A stretch of 64,000 nucleotides of DNA from Apteryx mantelli (taxonomy: Eukaryota; Chordata; Aves; Apterygiformes; Apterygidae). A program made the translations under genes and the position numbers. Positions 53,150-64,000 of the stretch are shown here, piece by piece (the first letter of the stretch is position 1; each line of letters begins with the position of its first letter). Location: assembly GCF_036417845.1 (NCBI RefSeq), contig NC_089978.1, forward strand, positions 121,922,183 through 121,986,182, read 5' to 3'. The notes beneath the pieces are model-generated. The model did not search any database. It was not told where the DNA came from and saw nothing but the letters and a program-made list of their open reading frames with translations.

Positions 53150-53255
53150 TTACACAGGAACAGGGCTGTTCTTTGTATGAGTTTCTAGAGCTTTGATACT
53201 GCTAATAATCTTCTTTTGAGGCCCCACAACTGTAACACCGACTTTCTTTGTGTCA
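53150..53255 (-). CDS. EPHA3: EPHA3 terminal coding exon (end of SAM domain and C-terminal tail)
   Basis: Last coding exon of ephrin type-A receptor 3, a receptor tyrosine kinase of the plasma membrane that binds GPI-anchored ephrin-A ligands in axon guidance and cell sorting. Read on the minus strand, 35 codons including the TAA at 53152-53150 give KKVGVTVVGPQKK, then IISSIKALE, then the tail THTKNSPVPV. This is the second half of the C-terminal SAM domain plus the -PVPV end I associate with EPHA3; EPHA4, EPHA5 and other paralogues end differently. The last residues V-P-V fit a class II PDZ ligand. The acceptor is a pyrimidine-rich tract ending in CAG just above 53255. The exon opens with one base that completes an Asn codon begun in the previous exon, so phase matches exactly. 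The identification rests on remembered family sequence, not a database search. Confidence 0.95.
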
Positions 53256-54704
53256 CTGGAAGAAAGAGAACATGCACTTCATGAGTAAGCATACTATCTC
53301 TGTGTCTTCTACAGCTGATGTGAGCAGACAGCAATCAACTTGCCCTTCTTATATTGCTACACTGGAGGAGCCTCCAGGTATGGAAATACTGCTGTGACAC
53401 AAACCCGGATAGGAAAAGTACTAAGGGCCATTGTATGAAAATAACAGGAGACTGCAAAGCAGAGAAAGAAAAGAGTAGAACTCATTTAGCCTTGTTCCGC
53501 TTGCTTACCTGAAAGAAAAGACAATGAAACAGTGTTTTCTAGTGATATACGTACTGGGATTTGGGACTTAGGGGCAAGGGGTTCACTTCTGGGCCAGCTG
53601 CGAGCTTGAGCCTCTCTACCGTCTCCATTCCCCTACCAGTCTGACTGGTTTTCCTGGCCAGTGCTGACATCTTGCTCTTATGTACTGAGCCCTCTGAACA
53701 GTTTTCGTAACTATGGTATCAAGATTGAGATTAATGTCTGTGGCCAAACTTCCAGGGTCTACCGTCTTTGCTCCCTGTGCAACAGCGAAGTGGTTTAACA
53801 TATTGCTAAGAGCTAATTAACCAGTAGCTCACAGGAAATTGGACATTCCTAGAGGATTTCTGCACTGTCCCCATAGGGTAATTGTTATAATAAGCCATTA
53901 TCAACCTTTTTATAGTTGCAATAATACACTAATTAACAGCATTAATGTGTTTAATTTTCGATACCGCAGCTGTTAGTTACTTCTTCCTCACTTGTCTTGT
54001 ACCCATCTCTCCCAATAAGCAATCAAGATTTTCTTTTACAGTGAGTTCATAGCTGTACCTGATGCCTTTTTTCAGGTGCAAAGAGAACATTACCATGTTG
54101 TTCCTTATCACAAGAACAAAGACAGACCACATTTGAACATAATAAACTGTCAAGTCTTAAACTTCCAAGTTTATTACGTTTAAATATCGGAACAGGAGGC
54201 AGGAAGAAGTTCAGCCCCTGAATAATTATTAACGTGTAGTAAGAAAGCAGCTACACAGTGCTTGTCCTGGGTCACCCTGGCTCGACAGAATACGAGATGG
54301 GCAATAAAGGAAGAGAGTGGCATAGGTGCCAGCTGTGAGAAACCCCATGTAAAAGGCAGATTATAAACTATCAGCTCAGAAACTTCCTAAACTGTGAGTG
54401 AAGGAACATTACACTGGTGTACCACAATATGCATAGTGTTATTTCTTCAGAAGAAATTGAAATTTCCTTGGCATAAATGAGAAAAATCTATGAGACTATA
54501 GCCTTCATGCTATCAACAGAGCATCTAACAGTTTCCTCCATGTGTATTCCAAGTATAACATTAATAGAAGTCTGCCACTTTAAACATAACATTTTGGCTA
54601 CACACTAGAAACTTAGTGTAAGAAATGCTACTCTTACGCTTATGTTTAAACCTGTACCCCCAGCCATAACCAGTGATGAAGAGTTGTGGTCAATTCAGAC
54701 TTAC
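53256..54704 (-). other. EPHA3: EPHA3 last intron
   Basis: A 1,449-bp intron between the two SAM-domain exons. The donor is GTAAGT (54704-54699) and the acceptor is TTCTTCCAG (ending at 53256). It is a phase 2 intron: AA from the upstream exon joins T from the last exon to form an Asn codon. It contains no repeat I recognise. The 61-codon open frame at 53616-53801 on the minus strand resembles no family I know and is treated as chance. Confidence 0.9.
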
Positions 54705-54860
54705 TTTGTGGAAATCTTGGCTATTGTATCACAGGAACTGTATTCCACGCCTGTGAAAATGTCTTTGCACTGTCCTGTCCGGAAACCGTTGAGCCAATCA
54801 CCTGTTGTGCGGAAGGCTGAAATATCAATGTTGCTTTGGTCCAGGAGAAGATTTGATGGC
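54705..54860 (-). CDS. EPHA3: EPHA3 penultimate coding exon (linker and first half of SAM domain)
   Basis: This 156-bp exon lies between a minus-strand acceptor (eight T's, then ATTTCAG) and a donor GTAAGT at 54704-54699. It encodes 51 whole codons plus one leading and two trailing bases. The product begins PSNLLLDQSN, continues through DISAFRTTGDWLNG, and ends KDIFTGVEYSSCDTIAKIST. This is the juxta-SAM linker followed by helices 1-3 of the SAM domain, which mediates weak oligomerisation and adaptor binding on the cytoplasmic side. The LDQSN linker and the GVEYSSCDT segment are characteristic of EPHA3. From memory, the mammalian protein differs around residues 26-33 of this exon, reading like VWTAHCKE where this one has FRTGQCKD. 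The leading base implies an Arg codon split with the upstream kinase exon, which is not in the window. Confidence 0.95.
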
Positions 54861-57800
54861 CTGAAATAAAAAAAAGCATGTGATGAAAGCTAGGGAGCAG
54901 GGATAAGTATGGATTTATTTGTGTCTAAATTTAACACTAGCATCAGTAAGAGCTTCCAGGCTACGTGCAGCTTTTCTGTTCATCTGTGGAATTATCTGTC
55001 ACTGAGGCCTCATTTATCCACTTTGGCAGCTTTGAGGAACACTTTGTAATCATTTTGCTTAAGCGTTCCAGCTTTTCAAGCCCACAGTTTAAATCACCGA
55101 AGCATCGCCAACTCATGAAATGTTTTGTTACATTACAATTTAATGTGTTTAAGCATTAGCAAAGACAAGCCTAATTTAGACTGCATTTATGTGATTCACC
55201 TGGTCCCAAACAATGTACTAGTTCCTACTATGATGCATGCTCTTAATTTCAAATGGAGTGTGTTGGTAGAATTTACACATATCAAACATTCAGAGTATTG
55301 CAGCCTATTGCAAAACCCTAGATGGTGCTACTACAGTTGGAAGCACAAATAATTGGACACTAGTGGCTTTAAAAAATTATATTAAGTCTAAAAAGCAAAC
55401 ATTAAGGGAATTTGTGAGACAAATGTAACTGCCCATGCGTGATTTGTATTTTGCAATGCACAGAGACAGAAATGACGAAGTTTGTTGTTAAATACATTGA
55501 GCCAAATGTACATGCATTTGCCATGCCCATGGTAGCCATGCTAGGACTGAAACTTCCATAAAGATATCATACAAATAATTTCAAGGTAAGAATAGAATCA
55601 TCTGCCTTTGAAATGAACGTGGTGCTTATGAAGGATGCTGAACTGACATGGTGGCAACAAAGTTCTCTATTTAAAAATCTAAGAAGAAGAAATCAGTTAG
55701 AAATCACTTCCCTTTATTCTACTCACTCATGGCACCTCAAATCTAACACTGAAAGGAATCAAGACTACAGCTGTGAGATGGTCACTCAGTCTTCAAACCC
55801 TTTGTTGTATTTTTTTGTTTCAGTGCCTTCACTGCTCTTCACGCACGTTGTGGACACTCACTTGTTTCATGGAAGTCACTGCGCAAGCAACAGACTACAA
55901 TGACTTTGGGCTACAACTGATCTTGAGCAGAGTTCGACTGTGAAATAAAACATCTTTTATTTCATTAAGCATCTATTTAAGCATTCTCCCCAGGAATTAA
56001 CATAGGCACCGAGGTGTGGAACCTTTCCTGTATGAACCACAGGTTCATTTAAGCACTGGTTTGGAGAAGCAGATTATTACAGCATTAAAATACATGCAGA
56101 AAAAATACCAACATTGTGCCTAAAAGTATCTAAAACCTATTTCAGGTTAGCAACTAAAAACAACAGTCCTTCCTATTCGCAGGTGGATTTTGAATGAAAA
56201 CATTTTCTATTTTCTTGGCATTACAGTGCCAACCTTTTCATGCCTGGGTCCCTGTGTCTTTTTCTTATCTCACTAAAAGGAATTAAAGAAAATATTTCAT
56301 TATGTTTCTTTATCCATTTAAACCTTTTCCTGTCTATCTAACTAGAAGTTATTGAGAACAAAACATTCATCTGGAAATAAAGATAAGGATTAAATGCATA
56401 TTTTTTCACCAAGGAGGAAATGTATTGCAGCTGACCCTGCACTTTGCATACTGCAAGTGGCACAACTGTCTGCTCCCATATTGATCCAAAAATTCAGTCC
56501 TGTCTGACCACAGGATTCTTGCTTTCATGGTCTTGTTATTATATTATGACTTCTTATCTAAGGGCAGAGAGGTTAAAAAAATCGCCAGCCCTTCCTTATT
56601 TAGTTGCTAGAGACAGGATCTACCTCACTTAGTTTTAGCCATCTAAAAATACAGCATGTAAACCCAGATAGTTTTCTGAACTATTGCTACAGTCCGTGGA
56701 GAGACACATGCATTTCTAGGGGATTTGTCCATTCTGAAACAGGTCTTCAAGACAAAAAGCTTACATGAGATACCCAGCTTTTAGGGTGGGAAGTGAATCT
56801 GTTCTTAGCTATTCTTCCTCACTGACTTGCTATTTTTTCTAAACTGTGTAAGCCTCTGAATAGCAATACAATCAGTAATGTCTTTCTACTGACAAGGCAT
56901 CTTACTAATTCTAATTACCTTACTATCTCAGTGCTAATTAGTATGATAATAGCTTCCTTGACTAGTCAGATGCTATTAGAGAACATCACCTGCTATTTCC
57001 TCATTTTTCCCTCCACTGAAAAACATGTGCCTATACTGGACAGCTTTTAGCCCTCCTTCAGAAAAAAAACATGCTTCATTTTAAGTATGAGCAGCTTATG
57101 GGTGTTTATGTCAGCTCACGCACAAAGCTAAGCACGTGCTTAGCTATGGGATCAGTGTGGTGCTGACTCATGAGCACAGCAGGCTGAACTAAAGGATATC
57201 CAACGCAGTTATCGCTGCAGCTGCACAATCTATCTCCTCCAGTAGATTTTATTTTCATGACTCTAGTGAAAAATCACCTGCACAAGAGCCTGATTACTAC
57301 AGCTAAATCCATCCAAAGTGAATTTCTTCACTGGTGGGAAGTGAAATGAGATGTGGTTAGACAAACACCATGATTTGAAGATAGTGATTATGCAGTCTAA
57401 CTGGTAGGTTACAGTTATTTGGTACCAAAGTTATTGGTACCTCTTCATCCCAAAGCCAAACCATCTCTGAGCATTGTAAAAAAAGCTAAAGAAAGAGTTT
57501 GTAAAGGCTCCCAAGATCATTAAGTGCTTAAAAAACACCAAATTTAAGCTCTTATAAGCAGTCTAGAAAATCCAAACAAAACCTCTGTACCCCAATACTT
57601 GTTTTTGTTAAGTTTCATCAAGATCAGAAGTACTAAAATAGCATACACTTGCAGTACATCTGACTCACACTGGAAACAGGAAATACCACATCAGTTACAT
57701 TGAGATTTTTTACCTGAATTTTGAAGAAAAAAACAATCTGGCTTTGAGATCAAATATTGGCTACATATTAAACAGCACCTTCTACCTTTGATGCTTTGCT

Positions 57801-60800
57801 AATCATTATAAATCAGCTGATTTCTTTCAAGATCAGAAAATGATTTCAGTATCTTTTTCCCTTCTGGGATCTCAGGACACCATTAGAGAGCTACTCAGAT
57901 GCTTGAAAATCTGACTTCAAAATCATAAATGGACAAATGCTGCTATATATTCAATTTCAATTTTCATCAGGTCTCAGAGCACTGATGTCCCTGACTGGGC
58001 ACCTTTGGCCTAACTATCTTCTCTCTAGAGCCCAGCCAGGACAAGAAGGCTGCTGCCTGCTGTAACAGACTCTGGAGATGCTGGGGCCTTGACCACTGTA
58101 AATGACTAACCATTGACACCAACTATGGACCTTACATCCTGAGAACAACCGTAGATGGAAACAAAAGTGGCAGAAAACACCAGAACCCTGCTCTGTCCCC
58201 CAAACAAGAAAGAGGGGAAAGCACATATAGCAACACCAAAATAAAGCCTGAGCTAAGCAAAGAAGATCCAACAGACTTATGTTCTTGTTCCCATGCTAAA
58301 AACAGATCTTAGGACCTACATGATATACAGCTCTAAATGCCTTCCAGTTAAAGGCTCAGGTTTGACAATCAGGCCCAAGATATTTTTATTCAGTAGCTGT
58401 ACAGCCTACATCTCCCTGACTACTGTTTGTCCCAAGAAGAGCCAATGCTTTTTATTTATAGTTTTCTGGGTATAGTGTCTGGGATCCCAAGTCATTTATT
58501 AAGAGTATTTATGAAGTGTTCTTAGTGATAAAGCATGGAGTTTTTTTTTTTTTTCCAGCCTAGTATGTCTTTTCAACTTAAATCTAATAAAACAAGGCCT
58601 GACTCAAGAATCACTAATGAAAAAAAAGTATAAACAAGTTGAAATAGAACAGGTCTCTAGGATTAGGAATTAGAGTGGCCCAAAAGAGCTTTTATGTTTA
58701 TTACTTGGATCAAAGTATCATCAGAACAAAAAATATGACCTAATTTTAATGTAAGTGACCTCAGAATAACCAGCACTGTAAAGTATCATTTTTCTCCTTG
58801 TAGGATTCCAAATAAAAATTAGTTACTTTCCTCCTCAGAGAGGACATCTGGATAGTTTATCAATGAACAGGAATTTGTCTCACTGCGAAGAGCCTGTGAT
58901 GTCTCCTCACATGCACCAAGGGAAAGCTGGGCTTTCAGAGCATCTGCACACATCGGCAGTTTTTTCCCCTGACCCAGCCCCTAGACAGAAGGTCTGAACA
59001 TGAAATTTATGGTCTGGGTGATGTGCGCCATGAGCTCACACTTTACTAGACAAATTAGATGGGTTGCAATCCATGCAGCTGTAAACGACGTCCTGCAGGG
59101 TTCCACCTGATCTTTTACAGCTTTTCATAAATCAGTACCTACTAGCTTCAGAAGAGAGTCATTAAAAAGAAATCATGGAAATTACATGTTTGCTCAGGGG
59201 AAGTGAAATAGAACATTTCCCTCTGTCTTTTCTTATTATTTCCCCCTGCCTCCTTTTTTTAAAACTCTTTTTATTTTGTTGCTTTGACCAAACCATGATA
59301 TATCTCCATTGTGTTATCTGTCGACTGTCATGGAAGGACTTTTTATCCTGTTCATCCTTACTGTGTGTCTATCTACAGAGCGATATTTGCTGACATGTGG
59401 TGCCCTGAAAAAAATCAACAAGATTCACCTTAAGAGGACCATTTAACAGTGAGATGCCAGTTACAAAATGCCCTATTGCTGAAAGCTTTCTCTGGATGTG
59501 CCCATTATGTTAACAGTTGGAATTAACCTCTGAGTCATACACAGTGGCAGGGAGAACTCTAGTTTGTTATCATTAGCACAGCTTTTTGTCACAAAGCAGG
59601 GAAACTTTTGTTACACCATATAATAATGACAAAGAACACAGAAAATATCATTAGAAACCTTCCTACTATGGTATGATAATCTCATCTGTGGATGGCTGCT
59701 ATTTGGTGAGAAAGAGATATATTAATTTATAAGTTCAGGAAACAGGACCAATAAGAGGAAAATATTCTGTCATTTCTTATGCACAAAGAATGGGATTCTG
59801 CAAATGCACAAAGGCATTCTGTAGGCATGATCCTGTATTTCAGGTTGCAGTACTTCCTCTCTTTCCACTCCTTCCTCCAAACAATGCAAACCAACTTTCA
59901 ATTTTTAAATCTAGCAGTTTCCTTTCTACAGTCAGAGTACAGGACATAAATGCTTTCTTTTAAAGGGGAAAGCATTTAAAAACATAAAGTAATTTCCTGT
60001 GGCAAATTTTAGATGTTTATAATCTGATTTTGTAAAGTGAAATTCCTCCCTAAGAGGGAACCGAGGCTCTTACAGGCGTGAAAGTCACACTGGACTTTTT
60101 ACTTGCTAGCTCTATGTTGTCCATTGACAAAAAATTTACCACAGCTTCCTCTGGGATAATGAATAAATAAAATTTCAGCTGCCCCCAGATGTCAGTCCTC
60201 CAGTCTTCAGCTGTACCTCGGACTAGGGTTTCTAAGGAGCTTCTATCTTTTCAGCATCCTGGTGGGGGGTATCATATGCCTGCGTGTATCAATGCTTCTC
60301 AATTTACTTTTTTCCCACCAAAACCAGAGAAGACAGTGAAGGCAAAAACTACCAGTGTGTGGCTGAAATGATTTTCCTTTTCTCATAATACAGCTTAAGC
60401 TGTTCAGCAACAGAGGCAACAGAAGTTCTGTCACTGGCCATTTGGTGGGATTCGTAGCTGCTCAGAGAAAAACCCTTAACAACAACCAGTCATTACTGGT
60501 AGGACAGTCTATAGGCTCTTTAAAAGAGGGAGAGAAAAATGCTTTAGAGAGCTTTTAAAATGCTGTTCTGGCTCTTTGTGTCTACCATTTTCTGTATATG
60601 AGTAGCCTTATATCTCACATTTGACTGCACCACGAATTTCGACAGACAGAGCATTCACTGCATCAGGCAATGGCTTTGTGCAGTTTCATTTTCCAGCATT
60701 TCCAGCTTAGAATTGACATTAACACTAATGAGGGCTGCACATGGTAAACACTGAGCTAAGAAAAATAGAACATAATCCCTCTGAATCACAATAAACAGCA

Positions 60801-63800
60801 AATGTGCAAACTAAGGACACATTCTGACCTGTCTACATTACTATTTAAATTCTAAACTATATACCTCAGTCTGCTGTGAATTCTTCTCTGAGTTTCATCA
60901 ACAGAGTCAAATTAGAGGTGTGAAAGTGCAAATAGATGTTTTACTGTACATACTAACAGTAAGCCCTAGCAATTTTGAACTTTGGAGGAACAATGGTTCA
61001 TTTGTATTTACCTCAGGCATGATATTAATGACTGCTGGCTAAAGTCACACAGCAACAGGTCTTTTATGTCTCTATCATGCTAACTGAAGTGCCCCCAAAC
61101 CCCTTAAGTCTCACTCCTGCATTCCACATGCAACTCAGATTGTGATTATACATAAAGGAGTATTATTTAGTGTAACATTTTGTTTTGCTGTGTGATTTGT
61201 GGTTAAGTTTTTCCCGTATCCATGATTTCATTGTTTTACGCTTAACAGAAGAACAGCTAGCGTATTGGGTTTACATTATTTGAATTCTTTTAGAGCAGGC
61301 TGTCCATTTTAGGATACAGATTATATTGCTGCTGTTTTCTGAATGGGGCTAAAAATTCATCTGTAGGCTTCTGCTATGCAGCATTCTGCCAAGCCTAGAC
61401 CCTTTTGTTAATACCTGGACAATCATGAAGCATGAGCAGCACTGAAAGGCTCTGACTATAAAACTGAAAGCTCCTTCCTTCAGTCCTGCAGTCTTAAAGT
61501 TCCTGAGAGTGAGAGGCAAACAAGCAAAATTACAGCAGGGCAGCAATATGTTTCGAGCATCTGAAACCATCTGACCTGAATGGCAAATAAAGGAGCTTTT
61601 CAACAAAATGTTTGGCCAACACAAATAGCAGTTTTGTAGTAAGAATTACTGTAAAAACAGGGCTTGAAGAATGTTGCAAAATGGAGCAGTCTAAAGTTTT
61701 GTTTTGACCTGTTCACTGCCCCTACTGAGCTTAAATTTCATAAATATCCCACCAAGCTAGTGTACTAGAAAGAGTTTCCACAGAATCATCAGATTTCAAG
61801 TGGAAACAAACTTCGTGAGAAGCAAACTTCAAATTTTTAAATACAAATGATTGCTCTGGACATATGAGAGCAAATATCACACTTAACCAGTGAGAGAGCC
61901 ATAGCGACAGCCAACAAAGCAAATTTTCAGCAGCAAACACTTGCACTCAGCTACCCACAAATAACATGTAGGCCAAATACTGTTTAAGAAAATTATTCCA
62001 GGGAATAATTCAAACAATGCATGAAATTCAAGAATATCAGGATAGGGCTACAAACAACTTGCCAACACGTGAAAGTATGGAAGAAGAATTAATCATACAC
62101 ATTTTCAAATACTTTCTTAGTTTCATCAGGAAGAGTAACTGACCTTGACCCTTTATATTTCCTGGACTATATTAAAAGAATTTCAGCTATGCTTTTTCTG
62201 AAAATATGTTGCTTTCTTGTCTTTTTAGTTTTAGATATAGCAATATTGGCAGAACTCACATTTTAAATGGAGAACTTCTAACATGTAAAACAGATCCAAA
62301 ACCAAATCTACCTCCTATGCTGCAATGCAATTCAGATATAATGCACTTTTTTGCTGTTTTTTTTCAATAGTTACATAGTTATGAATTACCAAATAAGATG
62401 TATTTAAGGGATTAAAAAAAAATCATTTAAGTGTTTAAAAATGAAAACTTTTTTTTTTAATTTCTGTAGTCAGACTTGTGAGTTCCTCATTACAGAGTTG
62501 AAACTTGGAAATTAATGGAAGAGGAGAAACGTGTATAATAGTATGAGATATACAGTCTCAGACCTCTGTTTCACAGCAATGGCCAGTTTTTCCCTCTGTC
62601 TTGGTTTTCAGTCAAAGTCAGCGGAGTTTCAGGGAGGCAACTATACATTCTGTAAACTTCAATTCCAGAGCCTTCAAAAGCATTTTAAAAGGTTTTATAC
62701 CTGTATCTTAATTGACATTCATAAACACAAAGAAAGAATTTTGGTTGCATATTCATTATTATAAATGAAGAATAATTTGACTGAGCTCTATGAAGTACCT
62801 CTGTATTTACACTCGTGTTCTGGAAAGCAGACATTTGGCCTTAAATTTTATTTAAGTACTACCCACAGAAAAGGTTTTGTAGTTAGCAAGGACAATGGTC
62901 TTCATTCTGAAAGTAGCACAAATATAATTTTAAATGTCTTTTTATTTTGGTAAGCAGTGTTCTTCCTTTAAAAATCTGTTTCAGTTTCCCCATTCTAGCT
63001 TTTCATATTATATTCTTTTCAGAATTCCTTTAATAAACTACAAATAAAAGGCAGACACGTAACTTCTCACATTTTGCAATTGGTAACACTTATTATGCTA
63101 TCCAGAGAAGACTAGCGGACTAAAATGAGTATCTGAAATTACAAAATAAAACATTGCTTCAGAAGCTTCTACGTGTAAGAACAGAGGTTCAGTTTTTAAC
63201 CCTTTAAAAATATCTTAATCCCAAGGACTGACTGGAAATTAGTTAGACTGGCTGATGGTCTCTGATGGAGTGCAAAGAGAGGAATCTACAAAGTGCAAGA
63301 AGCTCAGCCTTGGGTTCGGTCTCTATTTATGAAATCAAGCAGCTTTCGTGAAGCTTACTGGCTTTGCTGAACAAGCTCTGTCTTTTCTATACATTTCATA
63401 CTACAGGTAGCTCCATGTCAGGCAAAATAGATGTTGAACCCTATTAACTGGTTAGCCTGCAAGTAGCACCTTCATCTTCAAACATTTGGTGCAAAATTTC
63501 TAATTAATCCTCCAGTGAGGAATGTAACTTAAATTTTACAGATGGCCAGAAAAGTTAGCTAAACATAATAATCACTTTAAAAGTCCTTATAAAACATCTG
63601 GATTTGAAGTGGATGATGTTTTGACATTTTCCAAAATAAAATGAAGGCCAACTGATTTTGCAAAATACTTGATAACTGCATTTCCAAACTGAAAACTGTT
63701 TCACAAATGTGTTTCCAACCACTCTACTGGTATCTTACTAAGAAAGCAGAGAGAAATCGCCAGCTAATTTTAAAAAACTACCTGAAAGCAGTAAAACATG

Positions 63801-64000
63801 ATAACGACTTTCCATGTTAGATGCTTGGGATAGATACGAACTGAGAATAAAGACATTAAAGGAAAAATGTGTCATTAAAATCTCCTTCCTCTTAGATCTT
63901 CTTCTCAATTTGCAATGCAAAATAAGTAGTAATTTTCAGTGAAGACCCAATGAAACTAACAAAATTGTCAGCTCTTAACTTGGAGCAGCTCATACAATAA
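54861..64000 (-). other. EPHA3: EPHA3 upstream intron, 3' part (continues beyond the window)
   Basis: At least 9.1 kb of intron upstream of the penultimate exon. I looked on the minus strand for the exon expected next, which ends the kinase domain (an LMLDCWQK-type motif and the RNPxSLK region), and did not find it, so it should lie beyond 64000. The stretch is AT-rich and mostly unique. A T14 run at 58541-58554 and short A/T runs near 62410 and 62450 are the only simple repeats. No CR1, MIR or tRNA was seen. The remaining open frames (for example 58014-58271, 61349-61624 and 61731-61946) look like chance. Confidence 0.8.
58541..58554. repeat. T14 homopolymer (EPHA3 intron)
   Basis: Fourteen T's followed by CCAG. 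It resembles a plus-strand splice acceptor, but EPHA3 is on the other strand and no coding sequence follows. Confidence 0.95.

Noticed and set aside
61040..61070. Possible MIR core (AAGTCACACAGCAACAGG)
   Set aside because: A single short motif with no supporting head or tail.
54861..64000. Search for the EPHA3 exon ending the kinase domain
   Set aside because: No minus-strand stretch with a DCWQK-like motif or suitable splice sites was found, so the exon is placed outside the window.
1..64000. tRNA, rRNA, CRISPR arrays, bacterial-style operons, endogenous retrovirus LTR pairs
   Set aside because: I looked for each and saw no supporting sequence. The window is vertebrate nuclear DNA with LINE and SINE relics only.

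Overview
The window looks like bird (avian) nuclear DNA. It is AT-rich, single-copy sequence with few repeats. It carries one nearly intact CR1 LINE of the avian type and several very old amniote repeats (MIR-like SINEs, an old CR1 reverse-transcriptase piece, a palindromic element). There are no bacterial-style genes. Nearly every long open frame is chance: the frames overlap on opposite strands, lack splice sites and resemble no protein I know.

The one gene I recognise with confidence is the 3' end of EPHA3 (ephrin type-A receptor 3), transcribed right to left. Its last two coding exons lie at 54705-54860 and 53150-53255. Together they encode the receptor's C-terminal SAM domain and its -PVPV tail. 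Both have correct GT-AG splice sites and matching phase. The intron between them is 1,449 bp. The stretch from 54861 to the right edge is the next intron upstream, and no further exon was found in it. A 3' UTR of about 2.5 kb probably runs down to a poly(A) signal near 50634.

Layout, left to right: 1-50600 is downstream intergenic DNA with no convincing gene. It holds a purine tract (5453-5532), an ancient palindromic repeat (10454-10531), a young 5'-truncated CR1 (11373-11836), an antisense MIR-like SINE (16301-16487), a sense MIR-like SINE followed by an old CR1 3' end (41036-41390), a (TA)n microsatellite (46113-46167) and an old CR1 reverse-transcriptase fragment (47281-47770). It also holds many homopolymer tracts and several GC-richer or homeobox-site-rich stretches that look like conserved regulatory elements, which cannot be proved from one genome. 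50610-53149 is the inferred EPHA3 3' UTR, and 53150-64000 is EPHA3 exons and introns.

I see no novel multi-gene system. The most useful observations are the EPHA3 exons, which are too short for a simple ORF scan; the 39-codon in-frame extension directly after the EPHA3 stop; the ancient repeats; and one orphan reading frame at 43181-43447.
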